Positions 33,201-48,200 of a stretch of 64,000 nucleotides of DNA are shown here, in pieces. The number at the start of each line of letters is the position of its first letter. The stretch's first letter is position 1. Location of the stretch: assembly GCA_044226525.1 (NCBI GenBank), contig JBGAGV010000037.1:13005-77004 (forward strand), written 5' to 3'. The position numbers and the translations under genes are program-made. A model generated the notes under the pieces. It did not search any database and had not been told where the DNA came from. It saw only the letters and a program-made list of their open reading frames with translations. This DNA is from VFJQ01 sp044226525. GTDB taxonomy: Bacteria; Verrucomicrobiota; Verrucomicrobiia; Chthoniobacterales; Chthoniobacteraceae.

Positions 33201-36200
33201 GGTGAAAGCGGAGGGATTTATCAACGTCACTGCGAGCGTCGAGAACACCCCGGACATGACGGTGACCGCCTCGACTTCGTTCGACGCGGAAGCCGCCGAC
33301 AAGGCCGCGCTGGAAGATCCCGCGGAAGGCGAGCCGAAGGTCACCGGCGAAGTGAAGGATGGCGTGTCGATCGCCGTCGGAGTTGGTGGTTATCACGACA
33401 GCGCCGATGCGCACGTGGCCGGGAATGCGAAGGTGGATGCCAAGGGCGCCATCGGCATCGACGCACAGACGACGAACGAATTCGACCCCGAGGACACTTT
33501 CGGCTCGAACCTCGCGACGCCGTTCAAGGACATCGAATCGACTTACAAGACGTCCGACGGCGACCAGACGCTCAATGGAGACGACACCGTCGAGGTGCCC
33601 GCCAATTACGGCGGCACCGACAAGGCCAAGACCGTTTACAAATACATTGGCCTGGACGGTTACCAGACCGACCTCTCTACCGAGGACTACACCGACGATT
33701 CGCGCTGGGAAGAGCGCAACGTTGGCACCGAGACGACGTTCGGTTTCATCAGCACGCTTACGGGTTATCTCGACGACAACCTCGGCCTCGACAGCCAGCT
33801 CGCGAACTCCTGGACGCAGTCCACGGCCGAGGGTCAGAAGCGGGCTTCCGTGGCGGGCGCGGTGAACGTGTGGATGCTCGACCATAATGCCACGGCTCGC
33901 ATCGAAAACGGCGCGCAGATCAACCAGACGGTTGCGTATCAGACCACCGATCAGGAAGTGACCGTCAACGCTGCCAGCCAGAACGACACGATCGACCTCG
34001 GCGGCAATTTCAAAACGATCGGCTTTGGTGATCTCGCCGACAAAGAGTGGAAGAAAAACCTCAAGGAATTCAGTCCGCTCGGGAGCAATACCGAAGATGG
34101 CAAGGGCGCCGTTGGGGCCACGGCGCTGCTCTATTTCTACAGCAACAACGTCGCGGCGCAGATCCAGGATGGCGTGTTCCTCCAGGCGAGTCAGCTCGAC
34201 GTCACCGCGGCCAACGGCGTCTTCGGCGTTACGGTTGGCGCGTCGGGCGGTGCGGCAAAGGAAAATGCCTTTACCGGTGTCGGTCTCTATAACGGAATCA
34301 CTAACACTACGATTGCGAGCATCGGTGGTCGCTCCACGCTGAACATCGGCGGGGACGTGACGATTTCTGCGGAAGATACGAGTTACGCCATCACGGTAGC
34401 GGGATCGTTGGGCAAAGCGGGCAAGGTTGGCGTCGGTGCATCGGCTGCGATCAATGATATTTCACGCAGCACGCTCGCGTTCATCGGCAACAGCCTCGGT
34501 AACACTACTCTGGGCGCGAATGGCAGCATGACGGTGGACGGCGCGGTGAGCCTGAGTGCGGCGAACGACGGATTCTTCGGCACCTTTGCCGTGGCTGGCG
34601 CGAAAGCGACGAACGCCAAAGTGCCCGAGGAAAACGAACCGGCGCAGCGGACCGCCGTGGCCGGCGCGGTGGGCCTTGCGCTCAACCTGATGACCGACAG
34701 CACGCAGGCCTACATCTACCACGCCACCGTCGATGCGACGGGCGACGTCACGCTTTCGGCCACCAATGGTTCCATCGTCGAAGCCTTCGCGATCGGCGGA
34801 GCGATGGCGACCGGCAACGTGAACAGCGTTGCGCTCGCGGGTGCGGCCGCGGTCAACAAGGTGGACAACCAGACGAAGGCCTTCATCAAGGATAGCAACG
34901 ACCTCGACACCGCCGATCAGCGCGGCATTACCAGCTCCGGTGGCAGCGTCACACTCGATGCCACGGATTCCACGCAGGCATTTGTGCAAGCCGGTGCGGT
35001 TTCGATCGCGTGGGGTCAGACGGCGGAAAATTCGACGAGCACGCGCACGCTTTCGATCGGCGCTTCGGTTGCTCTCAACCTGATCGGCGACGGCAGTGGT
35101 AGCGTCGTCGAGACGTCGATTGCGAATTCCAAAGTGACCGCCGACGGCGACGTCGTGGCGAATGCCTCGGTGGACGGAAAATTCCACGCGCTCGCCGTGG
35201 GCGGCTCTGTTTCGGCCGCGCAAGGTGGTGCTGTCTCCGGCACGTCGCTCGCCGGGGCTGCGGCCGGCGCCTACAGCTCGAACACCGTCACCACCACCAT
35301 CCAGTCTTACATCAGCGGCGCGAGCACCGTGACCACCGGCACGACCGGCAAACTCACGCTCACGGCCAAGGATCTTACCAAGCTGCTGCGCGCTGATGCC
35401 TTCGGTCTCGCTGTTGCTTACGCGGCCTCGATGAAGACCGGTTCGTCCACCGGAGCGCTCGCGATCGGCGTCGGTGTCGGGCGCAACAAGCTGAAGAACA
35501 CGATCCAGGCGTTCATCTCGAATTCCACCGTCGATGCCGGGGGCAACATCGATCTGGAAGCCGACAGCCAGGCGGATGTCTCCACGCTCGGCGTGGGGGT
35601 GGCCGCTTCGGTCGCCCGTGGCACGGGTTCCACCGGGGCGCTCGCCGGCGCGGGGTCCGCCGCGCTCAACGAGATCGACAACACGATCGCGACCTACATC
35701 GCCAACAGCGGTGGCACGAAACACGTCAACAGCACGAGCGGTTCGATCACACTGAACGCCAACGACGACACGGATGTCACGGGCGTCGCTGGCACGATCG
35801 CGTTCGCGCTGGGACTCAAGAACGCAGGCTCCGGTGGCACGGCAGCTGTGGCTGCGGGAGTTGCGGTGGTGCTCAACGACATTGGCTCCAACGGCGGAAG
35901 CTCGGTGAAGAGCTACATCGACAACTCCGAAGTCACCGCGGCGACCACGCTCAGCATGACAGCTCAGACCACGAGCAGCATCTTCGCGATTGCCGCAGGT
36001 GGGTCAGGGGCCGTCGCTGGCAGCACGTCCGGCACCGGCGTCACCGGTGCGCTGGCTGGCGCGGGCGTTGGCACCTCCAATACAATCAAGCAGACCATTT
36101 CGACCGCGATCACGGGCGACAGCATCGTGACCGCCACGGCTGGCGCGGCCACGTTGCGCGCGACCGATAGCTCCGAGATCAAGGCCGATGCCGGTGCGGT

Positions 36201-39200
36201 CGCGGTGGCCGTGGCCGCCTCGACCTCGGGTGGCACGGCGGTGTCCGGCTCCGTCGGTGTGGCCGTGGCGCTGAATACGATTCAGAACACCGTCTCGGCT
36301 TACGTCGATGCGGCCAGTCTCAGCGGGAAGAGCATCACCATCAAAGCGGAGTCGAAGAAAGATCCGACTTCGTCGAGCGATTACCGCATCGATGCGCTCG
36401 CTTTCAGCGCGGCCGGTTCCGGTGCGGTGAGCACCGGCGGTAGCGGCGCGACCGGCGCCCTGGCCGGCGCGGGCTCGGGTGCGCGCAACCAGATCGACAA
36501 CACGATTGCGGCTTACATCAAGAACAGCAATGGCGCGAAGAGTGTCGAGACGACCGCGGGTGGATTGACCATCACCGCCGCCGACGACTCGAGCATTCGC
36601 TCTGACACCGGCGGCTTCGCGTTGGCGCTGTCCGCAAGTCTTGGCAGCGGGTCCGCGGGCGCCGCGTCGATCGGTGCCTCGATTTCCAAGAACGACATCG
36701 GCACCGGCTCGGGGCAGTCTGTCCTCGCCTACATTGACAATTCCGTTGTGAACGTGGCGGGTCCGCTTTCCGTCACTGCGGGCACGACGGCGGTCATCGA
36801 TGCGCTCGCGCTGGCCGGTTCGGCAGCCGTGGGTGTTTCCAGCAGCAGCGGTTCGGCGGGCGCGCTGGCTGGCGCGGGCGTGGGCACACTTAATACGATC
36901 ACGCAAAACGTTCACGCGAGCATCGGCAACGACAGCGACGTCACCGTGGACAACGGTGGCGCAGGCCTGCCCGGCAATGTGACGGTGTCGGCGACCGACG
37001 ACTCTGAAATCGATTCCGAAGCCATCGCGATCGCCGTTGGCGTCGGCGCCTCGGCGAGCGGCAGCGCGGGTGCGCTCGCCATTGGCTTCTCGGGGGCATT
37101 CAACAAGATCAACAACGACGTCCTTGCCGAGATCGATCAGGCCAGTCTCTCCGCGGCGGCGGGGAATGTCTCGCTGACCGCGTCGTCGGATGGTTCGATC
37201 ACCACACTCGCCGTCGCGGCCAGTGCTGCGGTCGGCGCTTCGTCGCAGAATGCCCTCGCGTTGAGCGGTGGCGGGGCGGTCGCGATGAACACGATTCTCG
37301 GCGACACTAATGCGGTGATCTCCGACAGCTCGGTGGATTCGGGTGGCTCGGTTTCGCTCCTTTCGCAGCGTAATGCGGCGATCGATGCGGTAGTCCCCGC
37401 AGTGGCGCTCGGCATCGGTGCGGGCGGCTCGAATTCCGGAGCCGCAGCCATCGGTATTTCCGTCGCGCGCAACTTCATCGGCTGGGACCCATCGAGCTCG
37501 TCGGTCACGGCGACCTACGATTCCACCCACGCGCCACTGACGACGCTGGCGAAAGGCGACAAGATCCGCATCGTCGGCGGTCCGCTCGGCGGCGACATCT
37601 ACGAATACATCGGCACGACGCTGACGGATGGCGATCCGAACACCACGGGGAATCAGACGATCGACCTGAGCGTCCAGAGTTACAACGACACGAGTGCGTG
37701 GAAGCTCGTGAATGCGAACTCCGCTCCGTCACAGGTGCTCGCGTATCTCGATAACTCGGCCGTCAATGCGACCGGTGCTCTCACGATCGACGCGCGTGGC
37801 GACGCCACGATCGATGCCGTCGTGATCGCGGCCTCGGCTGCGCTGAGCGGTGGCGGCACGACCGGTGTCGGCGTGAGTGGCGCCGGCGTTTATGCCGAGA
37901 ACAAAATCAACTCGGACGTCGAGGCCTTCATCAATGGTGACGGCTCCGACACCGCGACCGATGGCGTCAACGCCGGGAGCGCTTTCATCTCGGCCACGGA
38001 TTCATCGAGCATCGACGCTATCGCCGGTGCGGCTGCGCTGGCGGGCAGCGTGGGCGGCACGACGGGTGTGGCGGTGTCCATCGGCCTGTCGATGGCCTTC
38101 AACGAAATCTCGGGCAACACAGCGGCGTTTATCGCCAACGCCGATCAAGGCGTCACGACCACGACCGGCGGTCTCCAGATTTCCGCGCTCTCGCAGGGAC
38201 GACACCTTTTCGACTTCACTTCCACCACGCTGACGGCGGCCAATCTCGATGACGCGGCCAAGGCCGATCAGAACGACCCGGGCACGACGACCGTCAATGA
38301 AGCCACCGTGGATGCCGCGGCCGACAAGGCAATCCTCGCCACGCTGCGCGGAATCTTCAGCACCAACGGCACGACCCTGCCGACGGTGGATACGGTCGGA
38401 ACCGACGCCATGCTCGGCTTCGATGCGGGCAAGGCGACCCCGGCGGAAATTCTCAATACGAACCAGATTCGGTTCGGTGGTGCGCACGGTTACGAGACAG
38501 GGGACAAAATTCTCTACACCAACACTGGAACGGCCATCACCGGGCTGGCCAGCGGCACTTACTATTATGTTATCAAGGTCAGCGATACCGTCATCAAGCT
38601 GGCCACGACCGAGGGCAACGCTACATCAGGCACGGCCATCCCGACGCTGGCCGCCCCGTCCGGCGGGTTGAGCGCGCAGAGCTTCCGCAAGATGTGGGAT
38701 CTCCGCGAAGGCACGACCGTCAAGGCGGCGAACGGCAACGTTTATCGCTTCATCGGCACGGATCGCAGCGACGCGAACCTCAGCACCGAGAACTATGCCA
38801 GCACGACGGACTGGGCTCAGGTCGAGAAGCTCAAGCTCTCGATCCTTGTGGCCGGCCAGTCGTGGTCGCTGGTCGCACCGGACGGCGAAAGCTACGTCAT
38901 CACCAAGACGTCCACCGGCTTCAGCGTCTCGCAGAATTCGATCAACGCGTTGTCGGCGGCGGCTTCGCTCGCGGCCAGCTTTGGTGGCACCACCGGCGTC
39001 GCCGTCAGCGGAGCGGGTGCGGTCTCGCAAAACGTCATTCTCACCAAGACGAACGCCTACGGCGACAACAGCATCATCGTCTCGGCCGATGATGTGACGC
39101 TCAGCGCCGGCAGCGATTCGACCATTTCCTCGGCGGTCGTCGCGGCCTCCGCGGCCATCGGCGGGGGTGGGACCACGGGTGTCGGTGCTTCCATCGGCAT

Positions 39201-42200
39201 CGCCGTGGCGCGCAATTTCATCGGCTGGACTCCCGATGCCACGACCGAGACCCCGGCGGAAGTGCGGGCCTATCTTAAAAACTCCAGCGTCAATGCGACC
39301 GACGATCTGTCGCAAACCGCCTTGGCGAACCAGACGATCAGCTCGCTGGTCATCGCAGGTTCCGCCGCTGTCGCGGCTGGCGGCACCGCGGGGGTGGGGG
39401 TGAGCGGCTCCGGCGTCTATGCGGAGAACAAAATCGGCGTGGACGTCGCCGCGTTCATCGACGGCGACCGCGGCACGGGCACGGCCGGCATTTCTGCGGA
39501 CAGCATCACACTTGATGCGGAGGATACCTCCACCATCGACGCGTTGGCGGGCGCGGCTTCGTTGGCAGCCTCGCTCGGTGGCACCGCGGGTGTTTCGGTT
39601 TCGATCGGCGTATCGCTCGCGCGCAATACGATCACGAGCGATGTAAATGCCTACATCGCCAATGCGGACGGCTTGTCGGCGAATGGCACGGATCTCGGAG
39701 TGGTGGCCACGGGTTCGGGCGGCATCACTATCTCGGCGAGCGAGAATGCCAGCATCAGCGCCGTCTCTGCGGCGGCTTCCCTGGCGGCTGGTTTTGGTGG
39801 GACGGCAGGCGTCGCCGTGAGTGGCGCGGGCGCGGACGCGAAGAACGTCATCCTCACCGGCACCAATGCCTACGTAACGGCCAGCAACGTGACGAGTGCC
39901 GGCACGATGGACCTGACGGCGACGAATGCTGCGAAGATCGATGCCGATATCATCGCGGCATCGTTCGCGGCGACGATCGGCGGCACGGCGGGTGTCGGTG
40001 CTTCGATCGGCGTGGCCATCGCCCACAACTTTATCGGTTACAGCGACGACGGCAGCACGCGCCAGCCGGCGACCGTGCAAGCCTACATTCAGAACGCCGT
40101 CATCGATTCCACTGGCAAGCTGACACTCCTCGCGAATGACACCGCTTCGATCCAGAGCAACGTCTTCGCTGGAGCCGCCGCTCTGGCGGGGGGGGGAGTC
40201 GCCGGAGTGGGCGCTGCGGGCGCGGGCGCTTCGGCTGAGAACCGAGTGGCGGTCCTCGCGAAGGCTTACATCGACGGCGACAGCACGGCGGGTGTGACCC
40301 CGACCGGCGTCAAGGCGTCGGCGATGGAGATCCAGGCGACCGATTCGTCGGCCATCACGACCTTCACCGGCGCGGCGTCCATCGCCGCAGCTCTCGGCGG
40401 TGTCGCGGGAGTCGCGGCCTCGGTGGGCGTCGGCCTCGCTCGCAACGTAATCAGCAATGAAGTGGCTGCGTATGCGCAGAATCTCAGCCACGCCGGGTTG
40501 ATCACGACAGACACTGCGGATGGAGACATTGTTCTGCTGGCCAACAGCAATGCGACCATCACCAGCACCGCGGCTGCGGCTTCGCTCGCGGTGGCTCTGG
40601 GCGGTATCGGTGCGGTGAGCGTGAGCGGCGCGGGTGCGGACGCCAAGAACGTCATTCTCACGAAGACGAACGCCTTCATCAGCGGAAGCACGATTACTTC
40701 GGCGGACGATGTGTCCGTGCAGGCGCTCCAAGGTTCCACGATCAATGCGACCGTGGCGACCGCAGCACTCTCCGCGGCGATTGGTGGAGCGGCTGGGGTC
40801 GGCGCTTCGATCGGTGCTTCCCTCGCGCGCAACTACATCGGTTATAGCGAAGACGGCAGCACGCAGGTGCCTGCGGAAGTGCGGGCTTACGTGCTGAATT
40901 CGAGCATCGATGCGCGCGGCAAGCTGACCGAATCGGCGCTTTCCACCTCGACCATCAAGTCCACCGTCGTTTCCGGGTCGGTGGCGGTGGCGGGTGCCGC
41001 GGGAGCCGGGGTCGGTGCCGCCGGGGCGGGTTCGTCCACGGAGAATAAAGTCGCCACGAGCATCAAGGCTTATATCGACGGAGTCGGTTCCACCGGGATA
41101 GCGGCCACGGATGTCGCGCTGACCGCGCAGGATCAATCCACCATCGAAGCGAAGGCCGGTGCAGCTTCGATCGCGGGTAGCTTTGGTGCTGCAGGCGTCT
41201 CGGTTTCGATTGGCGTGGGGCTCGCGCGCAATACCATTGCCAACGACGTCGCCGCTTACATCACCAACGCGCCCGGCAGTGGCAGCGTCGCTGGTGTTTC
41301 GACCGAGCCGCGGCTTTCGACCGTGCAGACCTCGGCCACGGTTCGCGTCGGCGACCGTGTGCGGCTGGCAGACAACTACGCCGCGCCGACTTACAACACC
41401 ACGCTGAGCGGCGGCACGAAATCGGTCAGCCTCGTCGCCGGCAATACCGTGAGTCTGGACGCCGCCTATGGCGTGGCCAACTTCCAGGCGACGACGACGG
41501 GCACGCCGCCGGTCAACACGAGGACGGTTGCCTACGGTAACTTCGTGCAGGTCAACAGCGGCTCCGTTTATCGTTTCATCGGCGGCACCGGCACGACCCA
41601 GACGTTCGACATCAACGCCGAAAATTACTCCGACACCGCCCGCTGGGTGCAGGTGGGCGGCACGGCCGGCGCGACTTATGTCTATGTCGGCACTAGTGGG
41701 ACGCTCGATATTTCGCGCCAGGACTACACTTCCGCGAACTGGAAGAAAGTCGGCGGCACGGGCGGCGGCATCTACGAATTCATCGGCACGGCCGGCACGC
41801 TGAATCTCGGCCGCGAGGATTACAGCGACACGAACCGCTGGACGCTGGTCACGGCGGGCGACATTGCCGTAACGGCGATGGAAAAAGCGACGATCAAGGG
41901 CACGGCCACGGCCGCGAGCCTTGCGGTAGCGGGCGGATTGGCTGGAGTCGCGATCAGCGGCGCGGGTGCGAACGCGGAGAACATCATCACCAACAGCACG
42001 CAGGCTTACACGCAGAGCAGCACGCTCAGTAGCGGGCGCGACCTCAAGCTCACGGCCACGGACCAATCGACGATCAATGCTCTGATCGTCAGCGTTGCTG
42101 CTGCGGCGGCGGGCGGAGCTGTCGGTGTGGGCGCGGCCATCGGTTCATCCACCGCGCAGAATACCATCGGTTACGCCTCGGACGGCGTGACGCTCCAGCC

Positions 42201-45200
42201 TTCGCAAGTCCGGGCTTACATCAACAATTCGCAGGTCGGCACGCGCGGCACGGTCGGTCTGCTGGCCGATGAAACCGCCACGATCACCGCGAACGTGGAT
42301 GCCGGTTCGGTGGCACTGGCCGGTGGCGGCGTAGCGGTGGCTGCCAGCGGCGCGGGCGTGGACGTGAAGAACAAGATCGCCATTGCGGTCGATACCCACA
42401 TTTCCAACACCACTGGCACCGGCATCACGACGAAGGGCGGCGATGTCACGCTCACTTCGCGCGATACCTCGACCATCACCGCGACGGGCCTTGCCGCGTC
42501 GCTTTCGGGCGCGGTGGGCGTCGTCGGTTCGGGGGCAGCGGCCATCGGGGTCGCACTCAGCACGAATACGATCACCAACACGGTCGATGCCTACCTGGCG
42601 AACTCGACGCTGAATACCACCAGCGGCGGGCTCAGAATCGCCGCGACCGAAAACGCGACGGTGACCGGCAGTTCCATGGCCGCGGCGGTTGCGGCTTCCT
42701 ACGGCGTGGGAGCCGCGTTCTCGGGTGGTGGTGCGAACGCGATCGCCACGATCACCGACACGACGCGTGCTTTCACCGATCTGAGCACCCTGAACCTCGG
42801 CGGAAATCTCGACGTCAACGCGACGAATACTTCCACCGCTTCGGCTCAGGTGCTTGCGACCGCGGCCAGCTACGGTCTCATCAGCGCCGCGGCCTCGGGT
42901 GCGCTGGCGAATGCCATCGTGCTGCCGCAGGTGGCGGCTTACGTGAAGGACACAAATGTGGCCGCCTACGATGTGACCATCACCGGGCGCGCCATTCCGA
43001 AGGCATTTGCGAACGCAGCCGGGTTGAGCGTCTCAAGCGGCGCGGCAATGGGTGTTTCCAGCGCGACCAGCACGATCGGTCAGCAGGGCACGAATCCGAC
43101 GGTGCTGACTTACATCGGCGGCGCCAGCAGGACCATCACCGCCAATAACCTGACGGTGAGCGCGCTGGAATCCCTGCCGGCGGCGGGCGATACCGCTTAC
43201 GCCAAGGCGCAGGGCGCGGCGGGCGGTTTGCTCATCGGCGTCGATGCTACGATCACGACCGTTTCCACGACCTACGACGTGCGCAGCTACGTGGCCGGTG
43301 GGACGACGCTCAATATTCAAAATGCCGCGAGCGTCCTCGCGAATACGAATTCGAAACAGGAAGCCATCTCGAGCAGCGCCGCGCTCGGCCTGATCGCGGT
43401 CGGAGCCACGAAGGCGGACGCCACTTCCAACACGAAGACGAACGCGTCGCTTGGCGACAACGTGAAAGTGACCGCCGGAACGCTGACCGTCTCGGCCACC
43501 GGTGGTGACGACAACTACGCGGAAACGACCGCCGGCGCGGGCGGCGTGGTGGGCGTGGCCGCGGCCGCTCCGACGACTTCGAGCACGAGCGTCACGAACG
43601 CTTCCATCGGCGCGGGCAACACGACCAACGCGATCAACCTTACGCGCGGCGTGGGCCTGTTTAACCTTACGGCGCAGCATACCTCCACGTTCAACACGCG
43701 CGTCATCACCGATTCGTTCGGCTTCCTCTCCGGTGCCGGCGCGGTGGCGTCGAACGTCGTCAATTCGACCGTCAATGCGGCAACCGCCAACAACGCGGTG
43801 GTGAATGCGCGTGGCATCGATATCAGCGCGGAAAATCGCACCGAAAAACCGGCGCTCACCGGCGGCGCGGACAATGTCAAGGCGACCACGGGCGGTCTGG
43901 CCGCTGCGGCGGGAGCGACCAGCACCAGCACGCTGACGCTGAACACCAACGTCAACATCGGCAACGGCTCGAAACTCGAGGTCACCGGCCCCGTATCGAA
44001 CTCGCATGTCTTCAAGCTCCGCGCCCTGAACACGATCAATGGCGTCGATTCCCTCACCTTCACCACCGGTGGCGCACTCTCTGGCGCGGGCGCGGATCTC
44101 ACCTTCAGGACCGCGCTCGATCGCGCGACGGTCACGATCGGAGCCGGCGCTTCGCTGCTGAGCTCCGGTGCGCTCGATCTTTCGGCGCGCGGCACGGGCA
44201 ACGTCAAGGGCACGATCTCCGCGGAAACTTACGGCGCTGCCACGGTCGCGACGGGCACGAGCACCGTGGACATCCGGCCCGACAACCGGATCGTCATCAT
44301 GCCCGGCGTGGGAACCTACCTCCGCGCTTATGGCGACCTGAACCTGACCGCAGGCCGGAGCTACGACTCGGATCTGGTCGTCTCCACCGATAAATACAAC
44401 GTCGAATCGCGCTGGGACGGTGTGGCGGGCTCTGCGATACCAATCTCGGACATTGATGCCAACGCCTTCCTCTTCACCGCGAATAGCATCTCCGTCGGCG
44501 CCGATGCGCTCCTTCAGTCTGCGCGCCAAGCGACGCTCTACGCGGCGAAGGAAACGACGGCGACCGTCCTCGGCAAGGCCAAGGCGACAAGCTGGATCAG
44601 TGCCGTCGGCGATCTCCTCAGCGGCAACAACCAGGACGCCTACAGCGGCCACAGCCTAGCCGAATCCCAAGGCTTGGTGACCGTGAACGGCACCGTCGAG
44701 ACCGGCATCACGCGCCATCAAACGCTGACCCTGACTGGCTGGAACGATGTCACCGGCGAGATCACCGCTTACTCGGCGGATGCCGGCATCACGTTCAAGA
44801 CGAAGCTGAAGCAGTTGCAGAGTAATCTCGTGCAGGAACTCCGCCAGGACGAGGCGACCCTGGCGCAGTTCGGCCATAGCAATGCCACCCTTGCGGCCTA
44901 CTATACGGGTGAAATTGCCCGCATCAAAGCGGAACTCGACGCCTCCGGCCAGTCGCGTCAGGTGGAACGGGTGGACGCGAATGGTCAGGGCACCGGCGTC
45001 TTCGATACGGTGTATCCGTCGCGCGAAGTCCTCGCCGTCGTCGTCGATCAGATCAACGCGCAACCGGGCCGGATCGAAGTCAACACCGACCAGTTGACCG
45101 GCACGGGCAAATTCATCGCCCCGGGCGACGTCACGGTTTCGATCACCAACGCCACGCCCTTCTTCCTCGACCTGAAGGGCATCAATATCCCGGCGGTCGC

Positions 45201-48200
45201 GCAGGGGCTTTATTACAACGGTTCGCTCGTCACGCAGAATAGCGACATTGCGGCGACGAACCAGACCAACGCGGACACGGACAACTCGTTTGGTTACTCC
45301 GGCGTCGATCCGACGGCGGTAGCTCAGCCGGCGAATTTCAGTCAGGTTCCCGCCCTGGTGAGCGGCTCGAACGCGCCTCTCATCGAGGTCAAGAACACGT
45401 TCAACATCAACACCGTCACCCTCTCCGACGGCAGCAAGTATCCGTGGCCCGACATCACGATTCTGGGGCCCGCCGACGGTGGAAGCGGAATCTACAACGA
45501 TCTCGGCGACGTCGTTCTCCAAGTGCCGCCGGCCGGTTCGGGTAATATCAATATTCTCGGCGCGATTCGCTCCAAGAACCTGACGGTCATCGCGGGCGGC
45601 GATGTTTATGTGACCGGCCTGTCTGCGTTCTCCGTCGGTGGCGAAGCGGCCAGTCTGCTTGGGCCAGCGACGACCGGCACTTACAATGCTGGGGCCGCGA
45701 CTGCCCCTGGCGTGGTCGCCGCTGACCCAAGTTCCGCCGCCTTCCAGGCAGCTCTTGGTAATACGACGGGGTTGTTTTTCTCGCTCACGTCGCTTCGCGA
45801 TTTCGATACGTTGCTCTCGCGTTTCACTTCGCCGATCGCGGGTGATTATCTCTCGCCGTATCTCTGGAATCAGATTCCTTCCGACACGCGCACGCTGCTG
45901 CAGGACACGACGAGGAGCACTTACCAGCGGGAAGCGGGGATGGTGCGTGCGCTCAACGACATCGCCCTCGGCACGTCGCTCTGGAATCTCCTGCCCACCG
46001 GGAATGGCACGGCGATTCCTTTCATTCTTCCCAGTGGACTCATCTTCAGCGGGTTCAACATCTCCGACGCCACGAAGACCACCGGTGCGTCGAACCCGAC
46101 GGGTATGGCGCTCATCGCGCTCAATCATCGCCTGCTGCAGGAAGCGTATTCCACCGCGCTTGAGCAGGGCAGCACGCCGTATAACATCTTCGGCGATCGC
46201 ATCCACATCGAGGCCGAGTATCTCAACATCAACGGCACGATCCAGAGTGGGCGCGATAGCTATGCGCTGACGATCAACGATGCCTCGCTCACCGAGGCAA
46301 ACAGCCTCATGGCGGCCGGACAGGCGGGCAAAATCTATCTCGACCAGACTTCCAGCCGAAACCCCGGGTTTAGCGTTTACTACAATAGCTTCGAAGGCCG
46401 CTTTGAGGTCGATGAAATCAAGGCCAGCGGTGGCCAGGTCGAGCTGCTGGGCAAGGTGCTCAACACGGGCACGGGCGAGATTCGGGTGCTGGGCGGTTAC
46501 GCCACAGTGGCGATCAATAACACCACGGCGAAAAACGTGATGCTCAATCGCCTGGATCTCTCCCAGCGCGGTGCCGGCACGCTGCTGATCGTGGACAAAG
46601 CGAGCGGCAGTCCGGTGCTTGGACCGGGCCTGTCCAAGGATGCCGTGGCGACCACCGGCACCGCCGCGTCCCGGAACTACACTTCACTCTACCAGTGGAA
46701 TCCTACCGGCGTGACGCTAACGACCAACGGCAGCAGCGACGCGGTCGCGGCCCACGAGGGAACGGTTGCGCAGTTGACGGGTTACAATTCGAGCTACCAG
46801 CCGGGCGGCACATGGCGTTACGCATGGACGACCGTCGTCGATCAAAACCTGATCAAGCGGAAGCACACCGAATCGGGCTCGTGGGCCGGGTTCATCCCCG
46901 ATGTGTTCCAGGATGAAAACATCTCCTGGGATTCCATCGAAGTCCGTGGCACTCCGCACTACTCCGGCAGCGGACCGTTCTTCTACGAGTTCACCGACAC
47001 GGCGACCGATCCGAGCGGCGCGACCAGCGCGACAGACGACTACAACTACAAGCTCACCACCATCACCACGTCGTCGGGCCCGGTGCAGAACGTCTATCAC
47101 GACGACTACTGGACCTGGTATGGCAGCCACGTTTACGTCAACGACTACCAGCAGATCTCCGGGCAGGAAGTTGACCACACCCATTCGGTCAATGCGACAC
47201 GGCCGATTTCCATCAAGTTCATCGGCAGCACAGTTGGCGAACTGACGGTCAACTCCAACTCGGGCGGCAGCGTCATCCTGAATGGCCCGTTGCTTAACCC
47301 GAGCGGCCTGACCTCGGTAGCCACCACCGGCTCGATTACTTCGATTGGCGACGCCTATCTCAGCGGCAGTCTCGTTCGCCTGAACGCCGGGACCGGCATC
47401 GGCACGGCGAGCAGCCCGATTCGGACCGACGTCGCGGATATCGCCTACAAGTTCGATAGTGCACTGGCCGGAGCCAGCCTGCTCAACACGCCGGAATTCA
47501 ATTACGCCTCGTCGATCGGCACGAAGGCGTTGGTGAAATACAACACCGTTCGCTTGATCGACAGCTACGACTCGACCAAGGGCAAGCCGGGCAGTGTCTA
47601 TCGTTATGTCGGCGGCAATGCGTCCCTCGATCTTTCCACGCAAAATTACTTCGACGTCACGAAGTGGCAGGAAGTCGCCCCCACCACGCAGGACGTGGTC
47701 AAGGTGGCGGACAAATTCTATCGCTACATCGGTGCTCCGGCGTCGATCACGCTCTCGACCGCGACCTTCACGGACACGACCAAGTGGGTCGAGGTGATCG
47801 AGCGCCCGAGTCTTAGCGCGACGACCACCACAGGTTCAGTGGCGATCTATGAAATTGCAGGCGACCTGCCGGTGAATACGATCCGGGCCTCGAACGGTGG
47901 GGATGTGACGGTTACGGTGGCGAGTGGCGCGCTCACGGTGGCACGCGACAACGCCACCCAATACTCGTCCGGCTCCATTGTCGGCGGGCGACTCAATGTG
48001 ACCGCCTTGGGCGGCGGCGTCGGCGAAAGCACGGCGCATCCGCTGATGATCAATTCCGGCCTCGGTTCGGGTTCCATGTCTTCCGGAGTTCTGGATGTCA
48101 CCCTGAACGCGATGGGTGACGTTTTTATTTCGGAAATCGAAGGCGATCTCCTGCTGAATCAGTTGATCACAACGGGCAAAGCTTGGATCAATGTATGGGA

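Larger units (their letters stand above)
34200..43100 (+). repeat. Gly/Ala-rich beta-repeat array
   Basis: About 3,000 residues of degenerate repeats, each with a strand pair around AYIxNSxV or AFIDGD, a segment of ADDSSIxAxAxAASLA type, and a glycine-alanine stretch such as GGTAGVGVSGAGA followed by A(E/K)N(K/V)I. Unit length varies around 60-130 residues. The pattern is that of haemagglutinin-type right-handed beta-helix proteins. Edges are approximate. Confidence 0.65.
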
